In this document: positions 31,572 to 43,701 of the stretch, piece after piece
Layout of the letters: each line of letters starts with the position of its first letter
Numbering within the stretch: position 1 is the first letter of the stretch
Assembly (NCBI GenBank): GCA_025917655.1
Contig: CP084619.1
Span: forward strand, 1,922,001 to 1,986,000
Length of the DNA: 64,000 bases
Direction of reading: 5' to 3'
From: Chlorella sorokiniana
Lineage: Eukaryota > Chlorophyta > Trebouxiophyceae > Chlorellales > Chlorellaceae
The notes under the pieces: generated by a model
Database searches by the model: none
Told to the model about the DNA's origin: nothing
The model's input: the letters and a program-made list of their open reading frames with translations, nothing else
Translations under genes and position numbers: made by a program

Positions 31572-34500
31572 TCAGCCCATGCCTCGCTCGTAGTGCCGGT
31601 TGTAGTCCAGGGCGCCCAGCAGCTGGCGCAGCTCGTCTGCGTGGCTGCCCGCCTCCGCCGCCTTGGTGGCCAGCACGCGCAGCAGCAGGCGCTGGCGGTT
31701 GGCGTAGTCGCGGCGCAGGCGTGCCAGCGCGGCCGACGCGTCGGCAGCCCGCCGCTGCAGCTCCGCGCGCCGCCCCGCCCAGGGCAGGCCCTCCGGCGGG
31801 CGCGGCGTACCCGCGCCGTCAGCCCCTCCGCCATGCTCGTCCGCGGGGTGTCCGCCTGCTGCTGGCTGCCGCGCAGCGGCGGCGGCTGCCGGGCCGCCGT
31901 CTTGCTGTGCCAGGGAGCGCAGGGCGGCTGCCAGGGCGGCCTGCTGCTGGCGCAGGGCGCAGTAGGCGAGGCAGCAGTTGAGGAGGTGCAGCAGGGCCTC
32001 GTGCACCAGCCGCGCCACGCCGTCAGGGCTGCGAGAGGGGGAGGGGGCCAGCGGGGGCTGGGGCAGAGGTGCACGCACCCCTTGCGAGGCCTGCCGTGCA
32101 GCGCCTCATATCCTCCTATCCGCCCCTGCCCCCTTGCGCGCGTGGCAAACACGCCGAGGTGCATCAGGCGGACCAGCAAGGCTGCGCATGCGCGGAGGGT
32201 CGGCGGCGCCGCCGCTCGAGCCGCGCACCTGAGGAGGCAGTAGCGGGTGACGGCCCGCAGGTACTTGGCCCTGCAGGCGTGCATTTCGTCCAGGGAGGAG
32301 CAGCCCTGTATCGCCTGCAGGTTGGGGCGGAAGCGGGGGAGCAGGGGTGGGCTGCCGGCCTCCGGGAGCAGGTGTGCACTGCTGCGCAGGCGGGGCCATG
32401 CAGCGTGGAGCCCACAGCAGCTTGCCTGCTCCAGCCAGGCGCCCGCCGCCACCACGCGGTCGGTGGTGTACTGCAACACCGCATCCACCAAGTGGTACAT
32501 CTGCGGTGCAGCAGCAGTACAGGAAGTTGGTCGGACACGCAACGCAAAGCAGCTACTCCTCCAACCAAGTCACCGTGAGTGCAATGTGAGTAGACCACGC
32601 GTGCGTGCTGGTGAGCGCATGAGCAGCACAGGCGCTGCCCGCGTGAGCAGCGGGCAACGGGTCATACCTGGTGCTGCAGGCCGTCGCGGGCGGCGCCCCC
32701 GCGCGTCGCGCCTGCCCGCCTTCCACCCCGCGTATCGGATAGCCTGCAGTGACTGCTTCGCCCAGCGCAGCTGCAGGATGACGCGAAGCGAGCGGAGGAA
32801 ACAGGACTCCTTTGGCTGACAGGCATGTGAGGGAGGGTGGTCCCGGGAAGCCACGCGGCGGGCATGTGGCGGCAACAGCGTAAGCAGGGCAGCTTGCGGC
32901 TGCCGGGCAGCTGCTTCAACTCACCTGGAGCAGCAGTACCAGCACCGCATTGTACTGCTTCAGCATCTCCTCCCCGACCACCAGGCACAACGGCCAGCCC
33001 GGCTCCACCCGCAGCCGCAGCCGCGCCAGCTGCTGCACCCTGGGCACTGCACCCCCGCAGGGGGCCGCCCCGCCGTCGCCCCTGCCACCGCTGCCGGCCT
33101 CAGCGGCCGCAACCTGGGCTGATACGCGCGGGGGCGGGCGCAGCCGGCGCTGTCACTGGCTGCAAGCGCGTCCTGCAGCGCAGTGTTCAGCTCAAACTCT
33201 GTGAGGCGCTCGATGCCGCCAGCGGTGGTGCTGATGCGGCGCAGCAGGAAGGCCACAAAGGGCTCCAGCAGCGGCAGGCCCAGCAGGTAGGTGTCGCGCA
33301 GGGCGGCCAGCTGCAAGGAGCAGGAGAAGGGGAGCATCAGCAGCGGAGCAGAGAGGCCGAACAGCGCGGCGCACACACTGACCGCAACAGTGGGCTGCAG
33401 CAGATGCAAAAGCTGCTGCAGGCTGTGGCCTCACCTGCTGCAGCAGGCCCTGCGAAAGCAGGGTGCGGCACAGCGCGCCCCCGCGGCAGCTGCCTGCGCC
33501 TGCACCGGCTGCAGCAGGCCGCGCTGCAGCAGCACCGCCAGCGGCGGCGCCTCCGCCGCCAACCCCGGCCGTGGCGGCGAGCGCTCCGTCTGTAGCCCCG
33601 TTGCCGCCTCTGGCTGCTTTGCTTCACAGCGGCCCCAGAGCTGCTCACACGGGCTGCCTGAGTACGGCGGCAGGCCAAGCGGTACCCCGTAGCTGCTCAC
33701 CAGCCGCCGCCGCCTGCTGCGGCTGCTGCCTGCAGGGCCCAGGCAATCGAGCACATCCAGCTGCTGAGCCAGGCCAGCCGACACGCGCAGGTAGTACTGC
33801 CGCCAGCTGTCTCCCTCAAACTGCGGATCCGCAGCTGCTTCGGCTCCAGTGTCAGGCAGCGCTGAAGCCGCCTGCACTGCCAAAGGCTGCTCAGCTACGT
33901 GCGCCGTGGACGCCCCATTCGTCGCCGCGACCGCTGCCAGAGCCTCGAGCGGCGCCGGCGGGATGAGCAGCAGCGGCAGCTGGTCTGCAGCGGTGCCCGA
34001 CGCCTGCTGCACGCGTGCCGCCGCCGCCTGCGCCATGCGCTCGCCCACGCTGGGCAGGCCTGCCCTGCCACCGCCATCGCCCCCAACCTGCCACTCGGGC
34101 GTACCGCGGCCTCATTCACCGGCTGCTGCGCGGCACCTGCCGCAACAACAGCTGCCTCCTCGTGTTCCTGCAGAATCACCGCGACTTTGGCAGCGGGTAG
34201 CCCCTCCGGCGAGGCTGGCAGCGCCGCCAGCGGGGGCAGCGCGCCTGTCAATGAGCCCAGCAGCGCTTCAAAGCCGAGGCTGGGCTCCCCGGCTGCCACT
34301 CCTCGAAGCACAGGTGGCTGCTGGCGCTCTCGCTGCTGGCGCTGCTGCCGCATGCGGCATGGCCGGCGCATGCAGCGCTGCCTGCTGCATCTGCCGCCCA
34401 CGCGCCGCCTGCACCGCTGCCAACGAGCAGGTCATGCAGCTGGGGTGCCGGAGGAGTGCGCTGGCTGGCTGCCAGCTGGAAATGCTCCTGCAGCTGATCC

Positions 34501-37333
34501 TCAAGGCTTTGCAGCAGCTGCCGGTGCAGCGAGACCGGCTCGTCAGGCTGGCCCCTGTCCTCTAGGAGCAACGGAGAGCCACCAGGCGGCAAGCTGCCTG
34601 CCGCAGTTGGCACGCCGTAGAGCTGCCCCTGCTGCTGCGATCCTTGCTTGCCAGCGGCGATGGCAAAGCCCAGCGCCCCAAACTCAGACAGCCGCCGCTT
34701 GCTGGGCGACTCGGCTGCCGCGGCTGGCGGACCAGCGACAGCAGTGAGCGGCTGCACTGCCGCCAGCTTGCCCGCCGGGGACGCGTCAGCCCCCGCCGCC
34801 AGCCGCCAGCCGCCGTGCGCCTGCAGCAGCAGGGCTGCCTTGCCGGCCGCCAGGATGGCAGGGGCGAGGGGCTGCAGGAAGCATGGGGCTGCCACCGCGC
34901 CGCCGCCGCTGGTGCGCAGGGTGAAGGCCTCGGCCCAGAAGCAGGGGCTGTCGGTGGGGAGGTCGGCTGCAGGCAGGCAGGCAGAGAGTGAGCTGGAGAA
35001 CAGGCGAAGTCGGTGTGGCTTGTAAAGAAAGAAGGGTGCCATAATCATGACGCCAGCCAAGCGCCGCCTGTCCAGGGGTTTGGGGCTGTCGGTGCCAGGC
35101 AGGCAGGGGGTTGGAGCCCAGCTGCGGGCACCACTCACCGCCTGCCTGCACAAAGAACTCGCCCCAAGGGTCTTCCAGCGTGCCGCGGTACAGCCAGGCG
35201 TGCAGCGCGGTCAGCAGCGGGCGGCACGCCGCCGCAAACACGCTCAGCAGCATTGTCGCCAGGACGCCGCCTGCAGCGGCAGCCAGTTGAGAGCGTGAGT
35301 GTGTGCCGCCGCTGAGCGCAGGCTGGTTGCAGCGCCGGGGCACCGCGATGCAGCAGGCAGCCCTGCACGCCTGCTCGAGGCCACCTGCGCCGCACCTTGC
35401 GACCGCGCCTGCAGCAGGTGCGCCTGCAGCTCGTCATGCAGCTGCGTCAGCAGCCCGGCTGCTGTGTCGGCGGGCCCATCCCGGCTGCGGCAGCACCGCT
35501 GCACCAGGCCCTCCAGCAGGAGAGCCTGCTCTGCCAGGGCGGCGGTGCGCTGTTGCAGCTGCAGCAGCGTCAGCTGGGCGCCCGCCAGCGCCGCCTCCAC
35601 CACCAGCACCTGCTGCTGCAGCTCCCGCTCCTGCGCCGCGACTGCCGCCGCAAAGGCCGCCGCCGTCGGCAACGACAGCATCTTTCCGCCACGTGCGGCC
35701 GCCCAGTCGCCTGGCTGTGCGCCCGCTGCCCGCCGCGCTGCCGCACAGAAGGCCTGCACCCGACGCAGTGCGCTGCCCACCCGCGCAAACCGCTGCAGCA
35801 GGCTGCGGATGCTGCCGTGGCTGGTGCAATGGAGGTGCACGCCTGGGCGAGTTGCATACACGCCCGCCGCTGCATCCAGTTCAAAAGCCGGTCCAGGGGT
35901 GCTGACGCCTTTCAGCACGTGCATCACCTGCGCCAGCCATAACGCAGCACACGGATGAGGTATGGCTTGGAGCAAGGCGAGCATGCCACAAACAGGGTAG
36001 GTGAGGAGGCTCAGGGTGCTGCAGGGCACTGATGTCAGGCAAGCAACAGCACCGCAAGCATCAGGCCAGCCTCCCGCGACCCGCCAGGCCCAGCCGCGCA
36101 CCTGCTGCACCAGCTCCCGCTCATGGAAGCACAGCCGCGGCTCCAGCACGCGTGCCGGCTGCCCGCCGCTGCGCCTGCTGGCCAGCCACACAGACAGGCT
36201 GGTGCGGGCGTAGGGCAGCTCACGCTTGGCAGGCGGCTGCGGTGGCACACACAGGCGAGCTGCCAGCGGCATGGCTAGCTGCGTGTTGCCAAGGGGCAGC
36301 TGCGTCTCCACAACCCCAGGCTCGTCCAACACATCAGCCCCCTGCAGCTGCTCAGGTTGCGCCGTCTCTGCATCGCCGCTGCTGCCGGCAAGGTCAGCAT
36401 GGTCTCCATCCAGCTCAGCGGTGTCAAGGTGGCTCCAGTCTGACAGCTCGCTGCCTGCGTTGTAAGTTTCCAACTCATCCTGCCAGCTGCCCTCGCTGCC
36501 GGTGTCAGTCAGGTAAGTGGGCGGGCCGACCACTGCCGTGCGAGCGGCGTCTTCCAGCGCCGCCACCAGCTCCCCAGCGTCGTAGGGCGCGCTCAGGGGG
36601 TTGCGGGAAACAGCACCAAGGAAAGACAGCAGGCGGTGCTGGAACTCATACTGCATCATGGTGAGCAACGCAGCGACGTCAGGCGACAGATAGCAACACA
36701 GGCTACACCGTTGATGCTCCGCACGGCCAGCGTTCTGCCGCAGCCGCGCCCTGCCTGCTGCCTGCATAGCAGCTACGGAGCTGGCTGCACCTGGGAAGAC
36801 TCCACCCTCAGCGCGAGGAGCTGCTCCTTCAGCAGCTGCAGCGCGCGCTGCTTGCCAAACTGAGCATGCTCGCCCAGCCGCTCAATGAGCCTGCACGCAA
36901 GCGTGACGCCATGAGGCGAGTTGTAGGCCGGGCGTTGGGAGCAGCATGATCACTTGCAGGACGGAGGAACAGCCTCACAGGTTGGCTCACAAGCGGCAGC
37001 GGCAGCACCAACCTGGTGTAATGATCGGCAACCTCGCGGGGTTGGTGTCGGCATAGCGGTGATGCTGCACTGCCTCCAAGCAGTCCTTCAGGAGTCTGGT
37101 GTGACGTTCGTTTCCTTCCTGTGCAGGTAATCAGAGACATTCACCAGTTGAAAAACAGCAATCATAGAACCAATTCCTCTGCAGAGCAGCAGCCAACAGA
37201 AAAGTGGCGGCTGCCAAGGCGGGCCCACCCTTGCTCCCGTCAGGCGTTCGACGAGACGCCTGAGTAAATTTTCCCGTTCCCTGACCACTTGTCGTCCATA
37301 GTCGCTCAGGGAAGGCCGCAAAGGGTCAGCCAT
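31572..37333 (-). CDS. Gamma-tubulin complex component, GCP5-like
   Basis: Grip-domain subunit of the microtubule-nucleating gamma-tubulin ring complex. ATG at 37333 (MADPLRPSLS). Recognisable parts in order: 'HRYADTNPARLP' (37020-37100); 'ELPYARTSLSVWLASRR' with the grip1 helix 'MHVLKGVSTPGPAFELDAAA' (35800-36250); 'IRSLLQRFARVGSALRRVQA'; 'WLYRGTLEDPWGEFFVQAGG' (about 35150-35200); 'LLGLPLLEPFVAFLLRRIST' (33200-33310); 'EEMLKQYNAVLVLLLQ' (32930-32980); 'MYHLVDAVLQYTTDRVV' (exon 32500-32426, GC donor); 'SSLDEMHACRAKYLRAVTRY' (exon 32314-32229); C-terminus 'LLGALDYNRHYERGMG'. The central 33400-35000 part is a long Ala/Gln/Ser-rich insert with frame slips. Layout and N-terminus suit GCP5 better than GCP2-4; GCP6 is the alternative. 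Confidence 0.75.
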
Positions 37334-37576
37334 AGCGAGCGGGGGAGAGCATGGAGGAGTGATCAGTGGACAACCATTCTCCTACTTAGGGACTGCCCAG
37401 CCGGGTCATACGCTGGCTAAGTCAGCCAGTTGTCCTGATGACAGGAACAGAAATCCGCCCAGCACTACAGTACCGAGTACTTAAATCGGCAGCGCTGGGC
37501 AGACGGGGGCAGCCGGATCCATTGCTCGCCTGCAACCAAGTTACTTGCATTATATACTGCATTACGGGGCTCAGGT
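37334..37576. promoter_or_regulatory. 243-bp divergent promoter, GCP5-like / SKA2-like
   Basis: Shared upstream region of two spindle genes. It holds a perfect stem CTGGCT-5 nt-AGCCAG at 37413-37429 and an overlapping longer-range pair GGACAAC (37368-37374) / GTTGTCC (37429-37435). An AT-rich patch with TTATATA lies at 37547-37559, about 20-30 bp before the SKA2 ATG and a plausible core-promoter element for that side. Confidence 0.5.
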
Positions 37577-38334
37577 ATGGCGGCGCTCACTCCTGCCGCA
37601 GCAGAGGGCCTGGTTGCCTCGCTTCAGCGTGCGCAGGCCGAGCTTGAGTTTATCAACAATCGCTTGGAGGACGAGTTCAGTCGCAGCTGCCGCAAGGGCG
37701 AAATCAATATGCTCTCCGTGATCACCCGCCTCAACAAGATGAAGCGGTGCGGCGGCAGCAGAGGTTGGCCTTCCCAGGAAGCGCTGGCCTTCTTCCTGAT
37801 CATCCCAGCTTGCCAATTGCAGAGAGCTGCCGGTTCTACAAGAGGAATGCCAAGCAGTGCTGCAAGCCAAGCAGGAGCTGGTAGATGCTGTAAAGGCTGG
37901 CCTGGTGGCCAACACAGAGCAGCTACGCAAGGTGAGCAGCGTGCGGCGCATGCGACGGCAATGCCGCTGCCTGTGATGCTCGCTGTGAATCGCCAGTAGG
38001 GGCGATGATTTACCGAACTGGCGAGCCACGTCTGCTGAGCTGCACTCACCCTGCTCTTTCCTGCAACGATCAGTTGAAGCGCCGCGCTGGCATCCCCACC
38101 GACTGCGCTGATGACGAGGTGTACACGGCCTTCACAGCGGCTGTGAAGGAGCACGACGCACGACTGCATGTGCAGTATGCAGGTTGGTGTCGGCAGATTC
38201 GTGTATGTACTGGTTGCCAAACCCCCAAACCCAGCCGTCTCAGACAAGCTTCCATTGCTCCTGGTGCAGCGGCATATGGAGAAATTGATAGGGATGAGCT
38301 GAACCAAGCCTATGTAGGCAGCGCGCTCGCATGA
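37577..38334 (+). CDS. SKA2-like spindle/kinetochore-associated protein
   Basis: Exons 37577-37746, 37823-37931, 38074-38182, 38270-38334; 151 codons with no frame break. The product (150 residues) is a helical coiled-coil protein: 'LQRAQAELEFINNRLEDEF', 'NMLSVITRLNKMKRELPVLQ', 'LVANTEQLRKLKRRAGIPT'. The opening pattern of a heptad helix with Glu-Leu-Glu-Phe-Ile-x-x-Arg-Leu-Glu corresponds to SKA2 of animals and plants, and the length is similar (about 120 residues in human). SKA2 works with SKA1 and SKA3 to hold kinetochores on microtubules. It is transcribed away from a gamma-tubulin complex gene through a shared promoter, which fits a mitotic role. Short coiled coils are easy to over-match, so confidence is moderate. 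Confidence 0.6.
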
Positions 38335-38648
38335 CCAGATCACAACCTGCTCCTCCTGTACCCTCTTTGTACGAGATTCAATGCTTGTATCATGTCAATA
38401 ACTGTTGTGAAAGCAAGTCATGGCGTGCGTTGACGCTCGTGAAAGTCAAAATGACAAAATTGGGACAAAAATGGCAGGAATGGTTTGCGAGGCTACGAAA
38501 AGGTAGGGCTGTCAACACGTTTAAACAGGCACCACGACCTGCTGTGTTGGCCAGGGCTACCGCCGCGCTGCTGCATGCAAGGCCAGCGGCGAGGCGCTGC
38601 CAGGGGCGCTGGCACCGCCGGTGGCGCTTGCGCGCTGGTGCACCTTGC

Positions 38649-40758
38649 TCACCCCGTGGGCCCGCCGCCTCCGCTGCTGCTGTCAGCCTGGCGGTCAAGC
38701 AGCAATGCCCGCTCCGCATCCGTTGCCGGTGTCTGCTTCTTTGCTACCAGCATCGGAGGTGGCGAGCTGCTTGCCTTGCCGCCGCCAATGAGCACCGCTG
38801 CCAGCTCCACCACGCCGCCGGCATCCCGCGGCGAGCCCTGCGGTGGCATGCCACCAAACGAGCCTGCGACGTGCTGCTGCGATGCGCGCCCCGTCCCCAG
38901 GGGCGACCCAATGTGCTCCAGGGCATCCAACATCTCAGTGCTGTTGACCCTGTGCGGTACATGTAAGGTGGGGGTTGCTCAGCTTGAAGTATTCACGAGT
39001 AAGCAGTGCAGGGTTGCCTCGACAAGCGCAATGCACTCCAGGTAACCGGGGGACCTTGCACAGCTCTTGCGACCGCTGCTTGTAGTACTAACAAGCAGCG
39101 CGAGCTGCAGCGCTGACCTCCCCAGGCCACCCCCAATCCCTATCCCTGCGCCTCCCCAAGCCTGCCCCCACCTGAGCAGCTCCGCCACATCCGGGTCCGC
39201 CGCCATCTCCACAGTCGTCTCATCGCCGTTGGTAAGCAGCGCGGAGGAGATGGCCTTTCGGGAGATGTGTGTCGTGTAGGCCACAACCAACACCATCAGC
39301 ACGCCGCTGCAGAAGCGGCAGAAGCAGGCAGACGCGCGCAGGGTGGGAGGGCATTGGAGGCGGTGGATGGGGATGCAGCGCACGCAGGAGGCTGGAGAGG
39401 ACCGCTCACAAACGAACGGGCAGAGGGCGCTGCATGTGCTACGAAGAGCCAGATCTTCCGCGGCCCTCAGCTGCTGCTCTGCTGCGGCGCAGGCACGGCC
39501 GCTGCAGCGGCGCGCGCATGACGCTGCTCACCCCACGGCTGCCATGGCCAGGGTTGTGTTGGTGTCTAAACCGGTGCGCCCCGTGAAGATGTCGGCCAGG
39601 TTGCGGGCCAGGGAGCCAAAGTAGACAAAGAGCAGCAGGTAGGGCAGGATCTGCGGCAACAGGAGGGTGGGTGCTGAGACTGGGAAGGGCCACTCACCGT
39701 CTCATTCCAAGGCCCCCCCCTTCCCCCAAATAAAAAGACGTGCACACACACACCCAAGCACACCCGCGACCGCTCACCGCCAGGGACGAGGCCGCGACAT
39801 AGGGTGCGAGGGGCACCGCCGTCACGCTGAGCGCGTAGTTGAGCACGTTCCAGGGGGCGATGGGGGAGAGGCGCAGCAGCGTTACCAGCTTCCAGCCCTC
39901 GCTCTCCAGCGCGCGATCCACCGCTGTCCACTTGGGGAACTGGCGGGAGAGGTAGGTCACCACCATCTCCCGCAGCAGGTACCTGCACGCGCCACGTGGC
40001 AAGGGGGCCCCCAGCAAGCGGTGAGGAGAGCGGGGGGCCATAGGCAGTAGTGCAACAACTAGTGCAACAACAGTACCCGCAAGGCAAACCAAAGCACATC
40101 TCAGGTGAACCAGACCTCAGGTCCACCCCAGCACCATGCCCACCCCCAAACAAGTTGAAAGAGAAGGGGAGACGTCACGCACCTGCCCACGACAAATGCC
40201 AGGGTCTGGCCGACGCAGGAGCCCAGCCAGACCAGCAGCGTGCCCCACACCATGCCAAACACGGCGCCCGCGGCCATGGCCATCACCATGGCCGGGAACA
40301 TGAGCACCACCCCGCAGTGTACACCAGCTGCAGCCAGGGGCGGGGCACATGGGGTGCAGGCTTGCACCAGGCTGGCTGGCAGGTGGCCGGGTACCACCTC
40401 AAGCCAAGCTCTGCACCGTGGTTGGCGGCGGGAAAGCAGGGTGTCACGCACCAGGAACAGGACACTGCCCTCTCGCTTGTTGTCCTGCACCCACACCAGA
40501 AGCCCCTCAATCTTCTCGGCATCGAAGGCGCACGACGCCAGCACAATGCATGTGACCAGCGCTGCAGGGTGGGAACCGGGTGGGGTTGTGAACACCCAAG
40601 CCACAAGGATGCATGGACGCAAACACCCATGCAAGCGAACAATCATTGCAAGCGTGTTTGACATCCATCCAGCGAAACTCACCCACAAAGGTTGCCAGCC
40701 GAGCCACGCTACAGTTGGCCGGCAAGCGGTCAGCGCAGCGGTTGGCGAGGCTGTTCAT
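38649..40758 (-). CDS. VTT-domain (TVP38/TMEM64/DedA family) membrane protein
   Basis: Multi-pass protein of the SNARE-associated/VTT group, linked in yeast and animals to lipid scrambling and membrane traffic. Exons (minus): 40758-40683, 40561-40452, 40327-40183, 39982-39778, 39650-39532, 39306-39172, 38949-38649; with one added base they make 364 codons. Segments: 'LATFVALVTCIVLASC' (TM1), 'VVLMFPAMVMAMAAGAVFGM' then 'VWGTLLVWLGSCVGQTLAFV', the reentrant VTT core with its Gly pattern; the diagnostic 'RLSPIAPWNVLNYALSVT'; 'YLLLFVYFGSLARNLADIFT'; and a last TM 'GVLMVLVVAYTTHISR'. The cytosolic tail of about 120 residues is Gly/Ser-rich. The break is at C4 40310-40313 (plus strand). Confidence 0.87.
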
Positions 40759-41220
40759 CCCTAGGCGGGTCCGCCGTCGCGGCTACCACAGTACTGACGC
40801 CCGCTTCACGACGCCAGAGCACCCCCTCGGGGGCACCACAGCGCCCGATCACAGGAAGGTAGACGTGTGGGCTGCGCCTTTCCTGGTCAACTGCAGCGCG
40901 CTGCTCCTGCTTCGATTGTTCGACTTGGTACCAGTCGAGATGTGCCACAGGCAGCCCGGCAGTGGCTTCTGCGAAACACGCGGCAATCAAGTCCGCTTGT
41001 TGAACTCAAAGATACACCGAAAGGTACATTACTCAACTGTTACAATAGCAACGACATCTTATAATGCATTTGAACGGCCGGACACCGCCCCTCCGCCGTA
41101 CAACCCAAGTACATCCGCTCTGGCCATCCGGCCGCGTGCTGCATGTGCAGTTTCAAGCACCTAACGAATCCCTGATTTGTTAAGAAGCTCAATTTCCCAA
41201 GTTTCAGCCCATACACAGCG
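40759..41220. promoter_or_regulatory. Divergent promoter, VTT protein / SpoU methylase
   Basis: 462 bp between opposite start codons, notably AT-richer at 41000-41220. No ORF resembles a protein family and no RNA gene was recognised. Confidence 0.4.
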
Positions 41221-43261
41221 ATGCAAATTGCACCGCCTGTTTCCTGCAGTTTATCGGGCTGCGCGCCCTTTCACAGGCAACCACTGGGTCACATATATTT
41301 TCAACCATTGCATCACCCACGCACATGCAGCACCAGGTCCGCAAGACCACCATGTGCAGGAGTGGCGGCGGCAGGCAGCGGCGCCAGCGTGGAGCCCCAG
41401 CAGCAGCTGCAGCCAGAGTTGCATGATGCCCACATTGATCTGCCTCTCTTGCTCAGAGGTGTACGCATAGTGCTGGTCAGCCCCAAGACGCCTGCCAACA
41501 TTGGCAGCGTGCTGCGCGTGGCGGAAAACTTTGAGGTGGGCCACCACGGATGTGGTCAAAGCCAGCACAGCTCTCCTCCTTTTGCAGCGCGACCTGCCTG
41601 CCTGGTATGCCCCCTCACATGTCAGTTCGGAACGCAAACTGCGCCTTGGGGCCTGTGATAAACTTTGGTGTGGCATTCCGCGTCGGCGCGCCCCTCGTAT
41701 CAGTTTCAACTCATCCCCCACCCACCACAGCACCCCACACTCTGCCCCTGCACCCGCTCAATGCAGGCACACGACGTGGTTGTGGTGGACCCACGCTGTG
41801 ACCCACGCTGCGACGAGGTGGCGGTGACGTCGTGCTCCAGCGCAGTCATGCACAGCATGCATGTCGTGCCCACCCTGGCAGATGCCCTGGCAGATTGCGC
41901 GGGTGCGGCGGCGCTGTGCCCTGCTTGGTGCTGCGGGGCACAGCGCATCGCAGCGAATGCTGCAGCGAGGTGTTGCAATAACGATGGCCTGCTGTTCTTC
42001 CAATAAAGGTGCCTTCCGCCGTGCAGGCAGCATCGGCTTCACGCGGCGGGCGGGGGCGGGCGCCTGGTTCACCCCTCCATGCACCAGCTGCTGGCGCGCT
42101 TCCCGGCTGCAGTGCCCGCCCTGCTGGACACGCCCAAGGGGCAGCAGCAGCGGCAGCAGGGGCCACAGCAGGGGGCGATGCGGCGTCAGGCGAGCCAGCA
42201 GGCGAGGCGGCAGCAGCGGCGGCGGCAGGCAGCGTGCCCATCGTGGCACTCGTGTTTGGGCGGGAGGAGAGCGGGCTGCTGGAAAGCGAGCTGTCGCTGT
42301 GCAGCCACGCGTGCGCCATCCCCACCGGGCGCAGCCAGCCCAGCCTCAACCTGTCGCACGCGGCAGCAGTGGTGCTTGCGCAGCTGTTTGATGCCAAGCA
42401 GCAGCGCTTGCTGCTGGAGCTGCAGGGAAGGCGCGGCGCAGGGCCAGGCCAGCCGCCCCTGCACGAGGATGGGTCGCAGGCGGCAGCGGGGCCGCATGCA
42501 CCAGGGAGTGCGGCAGCGGCGGCGGTGGTGAACAGCGGCCTGTTTGACGATGGTGAGAGGGCCGCTGGCCAGCCGGCCGCCCCTTACACCTGGCCGTGGT
42601 GAAGGTAGAGTGCACATTCAGGAGCTGCAATGAACTTGAGTTGAAACACGCGCAGCAACCTGTGACATGCCGCCCCTTGCGCCGCCCTGCAGACCGGCTG
42701 CGGCGGCGGCGGGAGCGCGGGCTCACGCCAGCCAGCCAGGCTGAGCTGGAGGCACTGCTGCAGCGGGTGGCGGCGCTCCTGGAGGGGGCGGGCATCAGGT
42801 GGGCCGCGCGGCAGCGCATGCGCTGGGTGCTGGCCATGCACTACGCTGCGCTCAAGGCACAGCATGCGTGGCGGCCTGCTCTGCAAGCAAGGCTGCCCTG
42901 CACACACGTCCACGAGGGCGATTGCCCAGGGGGCGGCTCTCAGGCTGTGTTTTCGACTGGCCTGCTCGTTGCCCCCTGGCGCAGCTCCGAGGAGAGCGTC
43001 GGCGGCGGTGACAAGAGCAACCACGGGCGGCGGAAGCTGCTGATGGGACACGTCAGGTGGGCGCTGCCTAGTGAGGCGCGATGTGCGCGCTTTGCCAGGT
43101 CAAGTGTCGCCATGCTTCCACTCGAGCAGTGTGCCTGTTGCTGCAGGTCGATGCTGCTGCGCAGCCAGGCCAACACGGCCGAGGTGCGGGCGCTGCACGG
43201 GCTGTGCAGGGATCTGGAGCAGCGGGGGCAGCAGCCCAGGAATGGCTCAAGTGGCAGCTAG
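41221..43261 (+). CDS. SpoU/TrmJ-like RNA 2'-O-methyltransferase
   Basis: Knotted SPOUT-fold methylase acting on tRNA or rRNA. Exons 41221-41535, 41767-41902, 42009-42552, 42693-42798, 42985-43056, 43147-43261; with two added bases they total 430 codons. A presequence of about 60 residues (start MQIAPPVSCS) suggests organelle import. Motif 1 is 'IVLVSPKTPANIGSVLRVAE' (the N-IG-R element), motif 2 'VALVFGREESGLLESELSLC' (G-E-G loop), motif 3 'PTGRSQPSLNLSHAAAVVLA' (the SLNLS element). An Ala/Gln-rich insert sits between motifs 1 and 2, and a helical C-terminal tail follows. Frame breaks lie in G-rich runs at about 42052-42060 and 42171-42175. Target RNA cannot be told from sequence. Confidence 0.85.
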
Positions 43262-43370
43262 CTCTGCCTCGCTCTTTGGCAACTGGTGCTGTGCAGCTTG
43301 TGCGTGCGGCACATGCCAAGATGTTGTTTCGTTGAGGCGTGCTCACACCTGAGTGTGCATCCATGCAATG

Positions 43371-43701
43371 CTGACGATCAGCAGACTGACAATCAGGAAA
43401 GGCTTCAATTTCTTTGCCTAGGCCATCCGGCGGTGGTTGGCCAGTTTTCAGGTGCGGGGCGCCGTGCTACCACCGATGCTGGGGTGTCACCTCACCCCAC
43501 GCTGAGCGTGCTGGGAACAGCAGCACGTTGATCCCTCGGCAGGCCTTGGACACGCTATCTGTTCGGATCATACCTCCTTTTTGGGCAGCACAGGAGCTCC
43601 TGCGCGTCATGCAGTTCATATCGAAGTACCTGGGAGGTGTCACCGACGCTCTGGGCGAGCCGCTGCCCAACCGCCTGCCGCGCAAGGACCTGCCAGCCTG
43701 A
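43371..43701 (+). CDS. Orphan small exons of an unidentified gene
   Basis: Downstream of the SpoU stop two plausible phase-0 exons can be read: about 43421-43450 ('AIRRWLASFQ', after the acceptor ctag, before a GT donor) and 43591-43701 ('ELLRVMQFISKYLGGVTD' then a basic end 'PLPNRLPRKDLPA', after a cag acceptor). Upstream, an ATG at 43371 opens 'MLTISRLTIRKGFNFFA', resembling a mitochondrial presequence, but it runs into the TAG used as acceptor. The final exon looks protein-coding (amphipathic helix, conserved-looking end), yet I recognise no family. It may be a small separate gene or an alternative 3' exon of the methylase. Confidence 0.3.
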
